Assembly: GCA_003712165.1 (NCBI GenBank) | Contig: RHLH01000001.1 | Location: 124,001 to 188,000 of the forward strand | Source of the DNA: Phycisphaera sp. | Lineage (GTDB): Bacteria; Planctomycetota; Phycisphaerae; Phycisphaerales; UBA1924 | DNA: 64,000 bases | Reading direction: 5' to 3' | Shown here: positions 15,658-25,639 of the stretch, in pieces | Position numbering within the stretch: the stretch's first letter is position 1 | How the letters are laid out: every line of letters begins with the position of its first letter | The notes under the pieces: generated by a model | Databases searched by the model: none | Told to the model about the DNA's origin: nothing | Seen by the model: only the letters and a program-made list of their open reading frames with translations | Position numbers and translations under genes: made by a program

Positions 15658-16893
15658 TCAGATGCAGCCTCTTCTGGCGCCCTCAAGAAAGGCGGTGTAG
15701 TCGGTCTGGGTGACCGCGCCGTCGCCGTTCTGATCGGCTGATATGTCGCCGGCTTTGTATGCGTTGAGCCAGAGCTCGAAGTCGGTCGCGTTGGTGATGC
15801 CGTCGTTGTTCATGTCGGCGCGGCAGGGCTCGATGGTGAGCATCCAGCAGGTCGCGGTCGCTTCACGGGGTGCGGTCATGCCTCCGATGATCGCCCAGCC
15901 TTCGCCCAGTCGGACGAGGTTCCGGTGGTCCATCGTCGCGGGTCTTGGAGGTGCGGCGCGAAGTAAAGCCCAGCGATCCTGCGGCGCGTTGTACGCAAGG
16001 ATTTGGTTGTGCGGCTGCGCGGGGGAGCCGTTGTACCCGACGCCGTTGAGGTTGTACGGGTTGTCTGTGCCGCCGGCGATCAGGATCGAACCAGCGGGTG
16101 TGGAGCCGAGCGACCCTGCGCCGCGGTAGGTCGGCTTGCCCGGGTGCTCGGCTCTGCGTGTCCACGTGATGAGTGTCGGGTCGTTCGCGTCGATCTCGCC
16201 CGTGTACACCTCGTCGCTGATGGTGAAGGAGCCGTTGCTGATTGAGCCGCCAGAGTAGAGGAGTGTGCTGCCCGAGATCCCGCCCGCGTGTCCGAACAGT
16301 CCGTCGAACGGTCCGGGGATGGGCGTGCACTGCGCCCAGAGATCGGTCTGCGTGTCGTAGAGCTGGACGTTGGTGACGTTGTCGTTGACTGGCCCGTGCC
16401 AGCCGGAGATGAGATAGATGTAGCGGTCCATGTATACCGCGGGGACGGTGTCATCGACCTCGGTCGGGACATCGGCCAGCTGTGTGTACGTGTCGGTGTC
16501 GGGCTCGTAGCGGAAGAGCCTCTTCTCGGTGATCTCGTTGCGCGCGGGCGAGTAGCCCCCGATGAGGTACACTTCGCCCGCGACGGTGACCGCGCTGGCA
16601 GCGACCTTTGCGCGACGCCTGCTGTCCTCCGGGGCGTCGGCGATCTGTTCCCACTGCCCCCCGGGCCAGTCGAGCTTGTACGAATTGAGCGTCGCGTCGG
16701 CGAGCGTGGTCGCGGGCGGACGCATGCCCATGAATGAGTAGATGGTCCAGGTCCCGTCGCCGTGATCAACGCTGGTCACGGCGTTGTTGCTGATGGGGGT
16801 CGGCAGCTCGGGCAGTGCCGTCCAGCGTGCGTCCTGCGCACAGGCGGGAGCGATGACCGAGATCGAGACAAGCGCTGTAAGGAAGCGTCGCAT
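15658..16893 (-). CDS. secreted kelch-repeat protein with variant dockerin tail
   Basis: 411 residues; the ATG at 16893 begins a signal peptide (RRFLTALVSISVIAPACA). The body has kelch-type beta-propeller blades, recognisable from repeated GG-containing strands followed by Tyr and Trp, such as EVYLIGGYSP, YIYLISGWHGP and GSILIAGGTDN. The C-terminal tail is a divergent two-repeat dockerin (DMNNDG then DQNGDG) ending GARRGCI. It has the first and last tail cysteines but lacks both middle ones, and its second repeat has YTAFLEG instead of FTAWIAN. Ligand unknown. Confidence 0.85.
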   Translation of the reverse strand: MRRFLTALVSISVIAPACAQDARWTALPELPTPISNNAVTSVDHGDGTWTIYSFMGMRPPATTLADATLNSYKLDWPGGQWEQIADAPEDSRRRAKVAASAVTVAGEVYLIGGYSPARNEITEKRLFRYEPDTDTYTQLADVPTEVDDTVPAVYMDRYIYLISGWHGPVNDNVTNVQLYDTQTDLWAQCTPIPGPFDGLFGHAGGISGSTLLYSGGSISNGSFTISDEVYTGEIDANDPTLITWTRRAEHPGKPTYRGAGSLGSTPAGSILIAGGTDNPYNLNGVGYNGSPAQPHNQILAYNAPQDRWALLRAAPPRPATMDHRNLVRLGEGWAIIGGMTAPREATATCWMLTIEPCRADMNNDGITNATDFELWLNAYKAGDISADQNGDGAVTQTDYTAFLEGARRGCI

Positions 16894-16971
16894 GCGTTCA
16901 TCATACAACGCCACGCCCGATGACAGAACGGGTGTGTTGTGGGTGTGGCTAGCTCATCTTTGAGCAGGCCG

Positions 16972-17988
16972 CTAGGCGGGTTTGATGCCGAGCGCGTCGA
17001 TCGCGCCGATCACGAGACCATGCATTTTGGGTGGTGCGCAGACGATGCCCTTGTTCTTCTCGAGTCCTCGGCCCTGCGAGAAGTCGAGCGCGTTCCCGAA
17101 GATGTCTGTCACGAAGCAGCCCGCCTCGGTCGCGACGAGTGCGCCCGCGGCGTGGTCCCAGATGCGTTCGACGTAGCCCGCGCGTGTCGGCATCCGCAGG
17201 TACGCGTCGGCCTGCCCTCGCGCGGTGACCGCGTACTTGCACTGGCTATCGAGCCTCGCGGGTTCGCCCGTGGTGTGCGAGCTGTTCTGCTCGATGTGCT
17301 CGAGGATTCGGTCCGTATCGCTCACGTTGGAGTGCGCCTTTTCGACTGAGGCGCAGACGCTGATGGCGCTGCCCTTGTCTACATCGTTCCGGCGGATGCG
17401 TGTCGGCGATGTGTTGCCCGCGATCTCATAGACGCCGTCGCCCTTGATCGCTTCGTACACGCAGCCCTGCGCGTCCGCTTCGTCGAGAGGCTTGCCGAAG
17501 TCGGCCGGGAGGTTCGGGCAGCCCATCGCGCCGACGACGGGCTCGCCGTTCTCGACGTATGCGAGCGCGATGGCGTACTGCTGGCCCCGGAGGAAGCCCT
17601 TGGTGCCGTCGATCGGGTCGAGCGTCCAGAACCCTGCGTGGTGCGTGTCGCCCGCGCCGATGTCTATGAGCCTGAGCACATCGTCGGTGCTCTTGCTCTC
17701 GAGCGCGTCGTTCACCGCGGCGACGACCGCATCGAGGTGTGCCGCGTGCTCGGGCTCGCGTAGAAACTTAGAGTCCTCCTCGCCGACAAGCACAACCTCG
17801 CCCAGGGCATCGGTTAGCACGCTTGCGACCACAGCTTGGCTGGCGAAGTCGGCGACGGTCACCGGGCTCTTGTCGTCCTTGGTGATCTCTCGCACGGAAT
17901 CAAGCGCCTGCTGGACTTCTCGGCACACCCCGGAGGCGAGTGTCACGGCATCACGGGCGGCTTCGAGCATCTTCGCGTAGTCGGCCAT
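16972..17988 (-). CDS. 3'(2'),5'-bisphosphate nucleotidase (CysQ/HAL2 family)
   Basis: 338 residues of the inositol-monophosphatase superfamily. GEEDS (69-73) and WTLDPIDGTKGFLRG, with the metal-binding Asp124 and Asp127, are the catalytic motifs. DHAAGALVATEAGC near the C-terminus is the third metal-site motif. Length and the DSQCKYAVTARGQAD segment favour the HAL2/PAP-phosphatase branch over plain inositol phosphatases. It converts PAP, the by-product of sulfotransferases, to AMP and phosphate, which suits the two sulfotransferases and the Sat/CysC pair in the window. Confidence 0.88.
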   Translation of the reverse strand: MADYAKMLEAARDAVTLASGVCREVQQALDSVREITKDDKSPVTVADFASQAVVASVLTDALGEVVLVGEEDSKFLREPEHAAHLDAVVAAVNDALESKSTDDVLRLIDIGAGDTHHAGFWTLDPIDGTKGFLRGQQYAIALAYVENGEPVVGAMGCPNLPADFGKPLDEADAQGCVYEAIKGDGVYEIAGNTSPTRIRRNDVDKGSAISVCASVEKAHSNVSDTDRILEHIEQNSSHTTGEPARLDSQCKYAVTARGQADAYLRMPTRAGYVERIWDHAAGALVATEAGCFVTDIFGNALDFSQGRGLEKNKGIVCAPPKMHGLVIGAIDALGIKPA

Positions 17989-18037
17989 CGGTTCTGGCTC
18001 CTTCCGACGGAGGGTAGCGCGTGTGTAGGCGGATCGG

Positions 18038-18073
18038 GAAAGAAAGCGGGCCGGAAGGTTTCCCCTCCGGCCC
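18038..18073 (-). terminator. intrinsic terminator after the trypsin-dockerin gene
   Basis: On the minus strand CGGGCCGGA pairs with TCCGGCCCG (18073-18047) and is followed by CTTTCTTTCCC. It lies 61 bp after the protease stop and separates it from the nucleotidase gene. Confidence 0.8.
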
Positions 18074-18133
18074 GTGTGGTGCTGCGTTCGTCCCGGGCTA
18101 CGGCGTCATGCCGGGACGGATTATGTGAGCGGA

Positions 18134-20494
18134 TCAGAGACCCGGGCAGCCGTTGTTGAAGTTGTTGATCCACGCGGTGAAGTCGGCGGGTGTGCAGCTG
18201 CCGTCGCCGTTCTGGTCACAGCCGACTCCGTTGGTGTTGTAGGCGTTGATCCACGCGGTGAAGTCGTTGGCGAGGATCTGGCCGTCGTTGTTGACGTCGG
18301 CGAGGCAGTCGATGATGGTGAATGTTGCCTCGTCGGCATCCCAGTTATTGCTGAGCACCAGCTCGTTGGCGACAGCCGGGACGTAGATGCCCGAGTAGTA
18401 GTTGCCAGCGGGCAGTGAAGCAGGAACCTGGAACGACCAGCTGTAGTTAACGGAGCCGCCCGGGCTCTGGCCGGCGACGGTGGTGTCGGCATTGGTGAGC
18501 GTGTCACCCGAGGAGATGATGTTGTTGGTGGAGACACGGATCTGTAAGGGGATCGTTCCCAGTGTAGCGCCGGTGCCAACGTTGGAGATGGTGAAGTCGG
18601 GAACCGAGACAATCTGGCCGTGGTAGTAGGAGCCGTTGTTGGCGTTGTAGTTGGTCGCAGCGATGTCGGGTCGGCCCTGAACCTGGATGGGGTTCGTGTT
18701 GAGCCAGTAGTTCGAGGAGACAGAGTTATCCGTGTCATCGCTCGCGCTGATGATGATGCCGATGTGCCAAGGACCCTCGGTGAGGCTCGCCGGGATGGTG
18801 ACCGACTCAGCCGGGGTGGTGAATGACTGTCCGCCAGAGAGGCCCGAGTAGACGAAGCTGCCGATCTCAGGGTCGCCGGTGGAGAGGATGGTGTTGCTCG
18901 AAGCGCGGACGCTCATCGTGATGGCATTGGAAGGATCGCCGCCCAGGTTCTCGATGATTGCCTGAACCTGGATGTTGGCGCCATGGAAGAACGTGCCAGC
19001 GGAGTTCTGGAACGCGGTGATAGCGGGGTCGGCGACGCCGTTGACGGTGATCTCCCAGGCGTCCTGACCAGAGGAGTCGTTGTTGCCGAAGCTGTCGTCG
19101 GTGTGGTCGAGCAGGAGACCGATCCAGCGGGTGCCGGAGGGCGTGCTCTTGGGGATGGTCACGGTGCGGGTTGGTGCGAAGACCGAGCCGGTGGTGCCGT
19201 AGTTGTGGCTGAAGGAGCCTGAGGCGATCGAGGTATCAGCGGTGCTGATGAAGTCGTTGGTGGAGAGGCGGTAGGTGTAGCTGGCCGAGCCGTTGTATGC
19301 AGCCTGCGACCAGTTGCCGACGATCGCGTTGACGGTCATGGAGTTGCCGGCGGTCACGGTGGTGGCGCCGTTGGTCGCGCGGGTCCACATGGCCCAGAGG
19401 TCGTGTGTCGCGGGCTTGGCTGCCTGGATGAAGGTGTCGCGGACGTACTCGAACGCGCCCTGCCAGAAGTTTGCGTGGCGGGTGTAGGTCTGGCGGTCAG
19501 AGGTCGAGGCGACCCCGTAGGCGATGCGCCCGCCGCTGCCGTTGATCCAATAGTTGCTGGAGCCCGACATGCCGCCGTAGCCGGCGCTGTTGTACTGAGC
19601 GCGGTTGGACGATGGGCATGAGTCGAAGTCCCCAAAGCGGTAGTACATGAAGTTGCCGTTCCAACCGTAGGCGGCCTCGGCGGGGTAGCTCGCGTTGTGG
19701 TGCGTCGGGGTGGTGAAGAAGCTGCAGGATGAGTTGTATCCGTACCCGAAATTACCGGTGATGAAGCCGATCGGGCGATCGAGCCGGAGGTAGCACTGGT
19801 CGACGTTGAAGTCGCCGTTCTGTGTCCAGCCGGTCCACGAGACGAAATTGGAGGCCTTGCCGAAGCCAAAGGGCCAGTCCTGCTCGTCGGTGTAGGGGAG
19901 GCCGCCGTTGCTGCCGTCGTCGTTCTCGTATCCTGGGAAGACCCAGACTTCGTCGGCCCAGTTGCCCCCGTTGCCTTCGTGGATGCAGTGTCCCGCGGTG
20001 AGTACGGTGCGGCGGTCGATCAGCGTGCCCGAGCAGACGAAGTAGCTGTTGCCGAATCGCATCAGGAGCTTGCAGTTGTTGTTCCAAGGGAAGTTCTGCG
20101 GGTTGTTCTCGATGCTGAGCGCGCTCATGTTCTCAAGAGGGCCGTGGATGTCGCCGTTCGAGGACTCCCCGAGGCCAGGAAGCGGGAGGACGGCGCCATC
20201 GGCAATGACCTGAGCGTTCTCGCCGAGCGGAGCACCGATCGTCTCCAAGCCCGAGCGTGGGTCGAAGATGACCGGGCGCTCAGCGGTGAGATCGGTCTCG
20301 TAGGGAATGACACCCGAATCGTCGGGCATGGGCATGGCCTGGGCATTGTTCGCCTCGGCGGGTGGTGCGCGGAAGAAGTCGTCTGCCTGCGCCGGCTCAT
20401 CGCCGGGACCGACCTCAAGCGGCTGTGCGGAGAGCCCACAAGCTACACCGGCACATGCGATCAGACCAAAGGTCTTCTTCAGATAGAAATTCAT
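18134..20494 (-). CDS. secreted trypsin-like protease with CARDB-like domains and dockerin tail
   Basis: 786 residues from the ATG at 20494 (GGAGTG upstream), with a signal peptide ending near SAQ. The catalytic triad is visible: His169 in VLTAGHC, Asp232 in VDQCYLRLDRP, and Ser310 in GYGGMSGSS. Residues about 400-725 contain three beta-sandwich repeats of the CARDB type (NAIVGNWSQAAYN, QAIIENLGGDPSN, FTISNVGTGATLG). The last 60 residues are a two-repeat dockerin with all four cysteines, ending NNGCPGL, so a few residues follow the usual final Cys. Probably an exported endopeptidase displayed or anchored by its tail. Confidence 0.9.
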   Translation of the reverse strand: MNFYLKKTFGLIACAGVACGLSAQPLEVGPGDEPAQADDFFRAPPAEANNAQAMPMPDDSGVIPYETDLTAERPVIFDPRSGLETIGAPLGENAQVIADGAVLPLPGLGESSNGDIHGPLENMSALSIENNPQNFPWNNNCKLLMRFGNSYFVCSGTLIDRRTVLTAGHCIHEGNGGNWADEVWVFPGYENDDGSNGGLPYTDEQDWPFGFGKASNFVSWTGWTQNGDFNVDQCYLRLDRPIGFITGNFGYGYNSSCSFFTTPTHHNASYPAEAAYGWNGNFMYYRFGDFDSCPSSNRAQYNSAGYGGMSGSSNYWINGSGGRIAYGVASTSDRQTYTRHANFWQGAFEYVRDTFIQAAKPATHDLWAMWTRATNGATTVTAGNSMTVNAIVGNWSQAAYNGSASYTYRLSTNDFISTADTSIASGSFSHNYGTTGSVFAPTRTVTIPKSTPSGTRWIGLLLDHTDDSFGNNDSSGQDAWEITVNGVADPAITAFQNSAGTFFHGANIQVQAIIENLGGDPSNAITMSVRASSNTILSTGDPEIGSFVYSGLSGGQSFTTPAESVTIPASLTEGPWHIGIIISASDDTDNSVSSNYWLNTNPIQVQGRPDIAATNYNANNGSYYHGQIVSVPDFTISNVGTGATLGTIPLQIRVSTNNIISSGDTLTNADTTVAGQSPGGSVNYSWSFQVPASLPAGNYYSGIYVPAVANELVLSNNWDADEATFTIIDCLADVNNDGQILANDFTAWINAYNTNGVGCDQNGDGSCTPADFTAWINNFNNGCPGL

Positions 20495-20883
20495 GTATAT
20501 CACTCCAAATCGGCGCGCAAATACCGCGCCTGATCTCAACTCGCCCGCGACCGAGAATTCGACGCGGGCCCTATGCACACACTTGTGCACGTCCAAAAGA
20601 ACTCGACCTCGAGTTGCACACTTCTAATCCGCAGGACGGATGCGGATCACGACACGAGGTCCAGACATACTAAAGTTGAGGGGTTCCACTGAGCAAGGTT
20701 TAGCGGTTTAAGTTAGTATGAGATGGGTATACAATCTTCATAATGCATAGCCCGTTCGGGGTGATCTTGGATCAGTCCGTTGTTGGCACACCAAAAACCC
20801 AAAAGTATAAACCCCGAGTCGCGCGCGGCAACTCGGGGCTTGTTTTGCAGACCCTAAATCTGTACATATAGATAGTTACATGT
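20495..20883. other. gene-free stretch between two dockerin genes
   Basis: 389 bp without a credible coding frame. It holds the upstream region of the trypsin-like gene and the terminator of the carboxypeptidase gene. Around 20690-20760 it is unusually AT-rich for the window and includes GTATACAAT, which could be part of a promoter, but no matched -35 element is clear. Confidence 0.5.
20804..20838 (-). terminator. intrinsic terminator after the M14 carboxypeptidase gene
   Basis: CCCCGAGT (20812-20819) and ACTCGGGG (20831-20838) form an 8-bp stem. On the minus strand it is followed by TTTATACTTTT; on the plus strand CTTGTTTT follows, so it may work in both directions. It lies 46 bp beyond the carboxypeptidase stop. 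Confidence 0.75.
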
Positions 20884-23154
20884 TTAGCAGCCCGCGTTGT
20901 AGTTGTTGATCCATGCCGTGAAATCGGTCGGCGTGCATGCGCCGTCGTTGTTCTGGTCACATTCGGGTGCGTTGCTGTTAAACGCATTGATCCACGCTGT
21001 GAAATCGGTTGGGCTGAGCATCCCGTCCCCGTTGACGTCTGCGACGCAGTCATCGCCGCAATCGCCCGGCACGATGATCTCTATCGCGTCAACGCCTGCC
21101 TCGATCACGTTTTGTGGATCGTTGTCATCGGCGATGAACCTCAGGCGGAGGTTGGAGGACGCTGCGAAGTCCACACCCTCAAGCAGTTCGTCGGCGCGCC
21201 ACGAGCCCGAGGCCGTGGTGACCGTTCGGACCGTGTTGAACGCTCCGCCGTCGACAGAGACCTGGACCCTGAACGAGTCGTTGTTGATCTCGCCCCCGGA
21301 GGTGTCGTTGTACCAGTACCGGTAGCCGACGCGCGAACCGGCGGGGGCATCGAGCGACGGGCCGGTCAGGATGGTCTCGCCCCCGTCGACGTCGGAGTTG
21401 CCCGCGACGTTGTCGGTGAGCCAGCACTGCCCGGAGCCGTCGGCGTCGGCTGCCGGGTCACCCCGGTCACCGAAGTCAGGGACACCCCGTTCCCACTGGC
21501 CATCACTGGCGTTGCCGGAAACGCTCCAGCCCGGGTCGGTCTCGCCGTTGTCGGTGTAGGCAACGACGTCCGAGGTCACGTCTGCGAGAATCGGTGCGTT
21601 GGCGCCGTTGACGGGGAAGTTGACGGTGGTGCCCGTGCTGGTCATGGCTTGCAGGTAGAACTCAACAGTCGTGTTGCACGCACCGGCGTCGAGCGTCGCG
21701 GTGTACATGTCGTTGCCAATTGGCGAAGCGCTCAGCTCGGTGAATGAGCCCGAGTTACCCTGTCGCGCGAACACCTTGACGTTGTTGCCCGAGCCCGTGT
21801 TGAGCGCGTCGAGCACGCTGAACACGATCTGCCTGCTCTCGTCGGCTCCGAAGTCGTCGTAGTACGACGAGTCGATCACGAACCGGAGCGGCTGTGTGCG
21901 GACCTCTGCCATCACAAGGTACGATTGGTAGATTTCTTGCGCGGTTGGGAGGATCAGCGAGGCCGGTGGCGAGAACCCGTTGAGTCCGGCGCCCGCGCCG
22001 GGCCTTGCTTCGATGGTAAAGCCGAATGTGCCGAGCCCGGAGGTTGTCCAGTCGGCGAACGTGCCAGCGGCTTCGTACAGGTCGAGCCCGCGCTGGGGGG
22101 TGTAGAACGCTCCGTTTGTCTCGAGGATGGCGTCGGACATCTCCTGCGCGACCGCTGCCAGTTCGGCTTCATTCGGGACCGATTGCGCGAACGTGCCTGG
22201 TGAGTGAAGTACGAGCTGCGAGTAGCTGTGTGTATCGACGTGTGCCCGAAGGTCGTCGAGACCGGAGAGGAAGGCGACCATGACCTGCGTTTCAGGCTCG
22301 GACGCGGGGCTCGGGCCGTGGTATGTGTCGTTGTTGGGATCGTTCGATGCGCCGTTGCCGCCCCAGTCGACGTCGAAGTTCCGGTTAAGGTCGACGCCGA
22401 AGCTGCCGCCTCCGTTGTTGCGGCGGTTTTTGCGCCAGTAGCGTTCGGTGGACCACGCGTAGACATACCCGTCGGCGTTAAAGATCGGTGTGATGTACCA
22501 GTCAACGGTGTCCATCAGGTTGCGCACGCGAGGGTTGGAGTCGTAGCTGCGGATGAGGTTCTCCATCAGGTATGCGGTCGCGGGGGGGGTGATCCACTCG
22601 CGTGCGTGGATCATCGAGTTGATGGCGACCTGCGGCCTGTCCGATGCGTCGCCCGGGCCTGTGACGTTTACCGTCAATATGTCCCTGCCTTGGAGCGTCT
22701 GTCCGATCGCAGAAAGCGATGCGAGATCGGGGCGCTCGTTGACGAGCTGGTTCATGAACGTGACGTGGTCGGCGAACGGGTAGTAGTTGTCGTACTCGAC
22801 GGCGTCACCCCCGCGCGGGCGGGCGGCTTGCCTGGCCGCGATCTCGGCCTGCTCGCGTTCGACATCCGTCTGGAGGTCCTCGACGATCACCTCGACCTCG
22901 ATGCCCTCGGCGCGGAGCAGCGCAACATTCTCTGCGCTCATCTGAAGGTCTACCGGCCCCCGGCCGACGCGCTCGGACCAGACACTCTCTGTGAGCTCGA
23001 GTGCACGAGCAAGCTCGTCGCCGGTTTTGTGTGTGACACGAACAACCTGTTGGTCGTCATACCTGACCACAGGTAGATCCTTGGCGGTCTGCCCGAGAGC
23101 CGTGCCCGCGGCCATAATGAGAGCGATGGCCATCGTCGGTGTCGATCGTTTCAC
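20884..23154 (-). CDS. secreted M14 zinc carboxypeptidase with dockerin tail
   Basis: 756 residues. A GTG at 23154 is chosen because AAGAGGAG lies just upstream and a signal peptide follows; the frame stays open further upstream, but without protein-like sequence. Zinc ligands are His183 and Glu186 in NSMIHAREWI and His309 in DTHSYSQ. Glu382 in FTIEARPG is the expected catalytic base. VDLNRNFDVDWGG (near 254-266) is typical of M14. After the peptidase domain come a beta-sandwich region and a jelly-roll-like domain (about 550-690), then a two-repeat dockerin ending YNAGC with four cysteines. It would trim C-terminal residues from extracellular peptides. Confidence 0.92.
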   Translation of the reverse strand: MKRSTPTMAIALIMAAGTALGQTAKDLPVVRYDDQQVVRVTHKTGDELARALELTESVWSERVGRGPVDLQMSAENVALLRAEGIEVEVIVEDLQTDVEREQAEIAARQAARPRGGDAVEYDNYYPFADHVTFMNQLVNERPDLASLSAIGQTLQGRDILTVNVTGPGDASDRPQVAINSMIHAREWITPPATAYLMENLIRSYDSNPRVRNLMDTVDWYITPIFNADGYVYAWSTERYWRKNRRNNGGGSFGVDLNRNFDVDWGGNGASNDPNNDTYHGPSPASEPETQVMVAFLSGLDDLRAHVDTHSYSQLVLHSPGTFAQSVPNEAELAAVAQEMSDAILETNGAFYTPQRGLDLYEAAGTFADWTTSGLGTFGFTIEARPGAGAGLNGFSPPASLILPTAQEIYQSYLVMAEVRTQPLRFVIDSSYYDDFGADESRQIVFSVLDALNTGSGNNVKVFARQGNSGSFTELSASPIGNDMYTATLDAGACNTTVEFYLQAMTSTGTTVNFPVNGANAPILADVTSDVVAYTDNGETDPGWSVSGNASDGQWERGVPDFGDRGDPAADADGSGQCWLTDNVAGNSDVDGGETILTGPSLDAPAGSRVGYRYWYNDTSGGEINNDSFRVQVSVDGGAFNTVRTVTTASGSWRADELLEGVDFAASSNLRLRFIADDNDPQNVIEAGVDAIEIIVPGDCGDDCVADVNGDGMLSPTDFTAWINAFNSNAPECDQNNDGACTPTDFTAWINNYNAGC

Positions 23155-23465
23155 ACTGAGCTCCTCTTCGATTTGACGTTGCCGTGGCGTGAAAGACGCA
23201 CGGACACACTGATCCCCTGCCCGTCGTACGCGGGTTGCATAGATGTACGCTGACACATATCTCCCGGTTCCGCAACCGAACAGGGTGCAACCGAAACGGA
23301 ACTCGATGTCCGAGAACAGGCCTGCTCTGGGTTGGAACCAATCAAGGGGTCCATGCGCAGCTGAGTATGGACGATTGGTCTTGGCGCAGCTCGCCCATCT
23401 TGTCAGGATGGGTGTGACCGCCGCGCCTTGGTGCGTGGATTCTGTTTGGGATGAGGAGCTTTCGT
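23155..23465. other. divergent promoter region, no gene seen
   Basis: 311 bp between the divergent M14 and TIGR03790 genes. No coding frame is convincing. There are several short inverted repeats, for instance GGTT-CCGC-AACC near 23265, but none long enough to call an operator. It should contain promoters for both genes. Confidence 0.5.
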
Positions 23466-25598
23466 ATGTTGAGCGTGCGACGTCTGTCCGTAGCGGCTCT
23501 GTCGCTGGTCGCCGGTTCCGCGTTTGGCCAGGCCCACGAGGCGCTGGTGCTCGTGAACCCGAACAGCGCCGAGAGTCTTCATGTCGCGAACTACTACGCG
23601 GACGCGCGGGGCGTGCCGCACAGCGGGCTCGCGTACTTCGACCCGAGCGCATCCAACTTTGCCAATTTCACGGCGACTCGGGTCCCGGCGCTTCTCGGCT
23701 CGATCGCGAACCACCGGAACGTGGACAGCATCGATTATGTGATCCTGACATCGGATAACCCGTACCGTATCAGCGCGTCTGGGTATGTCAGCGACGGCTG
23801 CGTCGCCGTGTCACTGTTCAGTCTGACGGGTTGCTACACGCTTGCGCGCTTCGATGATGTTGTGCTGGGCGGGACAACCTCGCTGCTCTCAAACGGGTAC
23901 TTCGATACCGACGGTGAGGCCCGCGCATTCGACAACGCGCTCTCGTACCACAACGGAGAACCCGGCATCGGCACGCCTGCGAGCAGGCCGCTCATCGGCG
24001 CTGCGCTCGGTCACACGGGTACTGCCGGTACTGACAAGGCAACTGTGCTCTCGATGATTGATACGGCCGTCGCTGCGGACGGCACATTCCCGACGGGCAC
24101 ATTCCACTTTCTGCAGACAAATGACGCCGCCCGTTCAGGCCCGAGGCACGGGTTCTACACGAGCGCTGTGAACGAGCTCACCGCCTCCGGCGCAGACGCA
24201 GTCAAGACGATCGGGCCTGTGCTGCCCTCAGGTGGCGCGGTCGTCGCGGGTGCGATGACGGGCGCGGCGAACCCGGCCATCGCTGGCGGCGATTTCACGT
24301 TCGCGCCCGGCGCGTTCGCGGATCACCTGACGAGCTTTTCAGCGACCTTCGACAATGCAGCTCAGACCAAGATGACGCGCTGGATCGAGAAGGGCGCGGT
24401 CTGCACATTCGGCACGGTGCAGGAGCCCTGCAACTACCCCGACAAATTCCCCAAGGCGTTCATCCACAACATGTACTACGACGGGCTGACGATCGGCGAG
24501 GCGTGCCTGCGATCGCTCGAGGCGGTCCCGTTCCAGGGCATGATGCTTGGCGACCCTCTCTGCAGGCCCTACGCGCACATCCCGGATGTCGATCCTGGCG
24601 ACCTGCCGATCACGACTGTCTCGGGCAACTTCTCGTTCACGCCGACCGCGACGACCACGCATCCCTCTGCGAGTATCGCGTCGTTCGAGGTCTACATCGA
24701 CGGCATCCTCCGCGCATCAGATACCGCGGGCAACCCGCTTCTTGTGCGCACGACGTTCCTCGACGACGGCTGGCACGAGATTCGGATCGTGGCATACGAC
24801 AACACGCTCGTTGCGACGCAGGGAGAGTGGGTGGGTGATCTGTACACCAATAATAACGGTAAGATCATCGGCGTGACCGCGCCTTCGCCGAGCATCGACC
24901 GCGCAGGTCTGATCCAGTTGAACACCGATGCGAACGATCCAAATGTCACCGAGGTGCGGTTGCTGCATAACGATCGTGTAGTGGCCGCCGTTCCTGGCAA
25001 TTTGGGAATCCAGACACGCGGCGAGATTGTTGGTGCTGGGCCGGTGCGCGTGCGCGTCGAGATGGACTTCGCCGACGGCACCACGGCACGATCCCAACCC
25101 TTTATGGTCGAAGTGTCCGATGCCAATATTCCGTCGGGTGGTGGGGCACCGACAGCATTTGATTTCACGAAGACCGTCAAGCCGGGGCAGGCGTACGTGC
25201 TCGAGTTGCCGGCGATGCACAACACCGCTGTCGATGAACCGAGTTTCTCGATTACTTCTGGGCCCGTGCAGGGTAGCGTGCTGGGCGGGAGCGGCAGGTT
25301 CCGTATCGTGCAAGCTGATGCTGCCGCGAGCGGGACCGATCAGATATCGTTCAGCGTGACCTCCGATGGTCAGACCGACACCGCGACGGCGACCATCGTT
25401 TACTTTGACCCTGACGCTCAGCCATGTCTTGCTGACACCAACTTTGATGGCTTGCTGAACTTCCAAGACTTCACGTTCTGGATCTTCGCGTACAACTCGA
25501 ATCTCGTGGGTATCGGTGATATCAACCAGGACGGCATGCTCACGCCGGCCGATTTCACGGCATGGATCGCGGCGTACAACCTCGGGTGTGATTTCTAA
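23466..25598 (+). CDS. TIGR03790-family secreted protein with dockerin tail
   Basis: 710 residues; the ATG at 23466 is preferred over 23451 because GAGGAGCT ends 5 bases before it. A signal peptide ends near FGQA. Residues about 20-370 match the TIGR03790 family of unknown function: EALVLVNPNSAESLHVANYY, then IDYVILTSDNPYRI, and later MYYDGLTIGEACLRSLEAVP with MLGDPLCRPY. Ig-like beta regions follow (about 375-650). The tail is a dockerin with two repeats (DTNFDG, DINQDG) ending YNLGCDF. It has the first and last cysteines but not the two middle ones. Function unknown; probably extracellular. Confidence 0.85.
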   Translation: MLSVRRLSVAALSLVAGSAFGQAHEALVLVNPNSAESLHVANYYADARGVPHSGLAYFDPSASNFANFTATRVPALLGSIANHRNVDSIDYVILTSDNPYRISASGYVSDGCVAVSLFSLTGCYTLARFDDVVLGGTTSLLSNGYFDTDGEARAFDNALSYHNGEPGIGTPASRPLIGAALGHTGTAGTDKATVLSMIDTAVAADGTFPTGTFHFLQTNDAARSGPRHGFYTSAVNELTASGADAVKTIGPVLPSGGAVVAGAMTGAANPAIAGGDFTFAPGAFADHLTSFSATFDNAAQTKMTRWIEKGAVCTFGTVQEPCNYPDKFPKAFIHNMYYDGLTIGEACLRSLEAVPFQGMMLGDPLCRPYAHIPDVDPGDLPITTVSGNFSFTPTATTTHPSASIASFEVYIDGILRASDTAGNPLLVRTTFLDDGWHEIRIVAYDNTLVATQGEWVGDLYTNNNGKIIGVTAPSPSIDRAGLIQLNTDANDPNVTEVRLLHNDRVVAAVPGNLGIQTRGEIVGAGPVRVRVEMDFADGTTARSQPFMVEVSDANIPSGGGAPTAFDFTKTVKPGQAYVLELPAMHNTAVDEPSFSITSGPVQGSVLGGSGRFRIVQADAAASGTDQISFSVTSDGQTDTATATIVYFDPDAQPCLADTNFDGLLNFQDFTFWIFAYNSNLVGIGDINQDGMLTPADFTAWIAAYNLGCDF

Positions 25599-25639
25599 CT
25601 CGCTTGGAACCCGATCTGTGAATGTGCATCTGATTGAGC

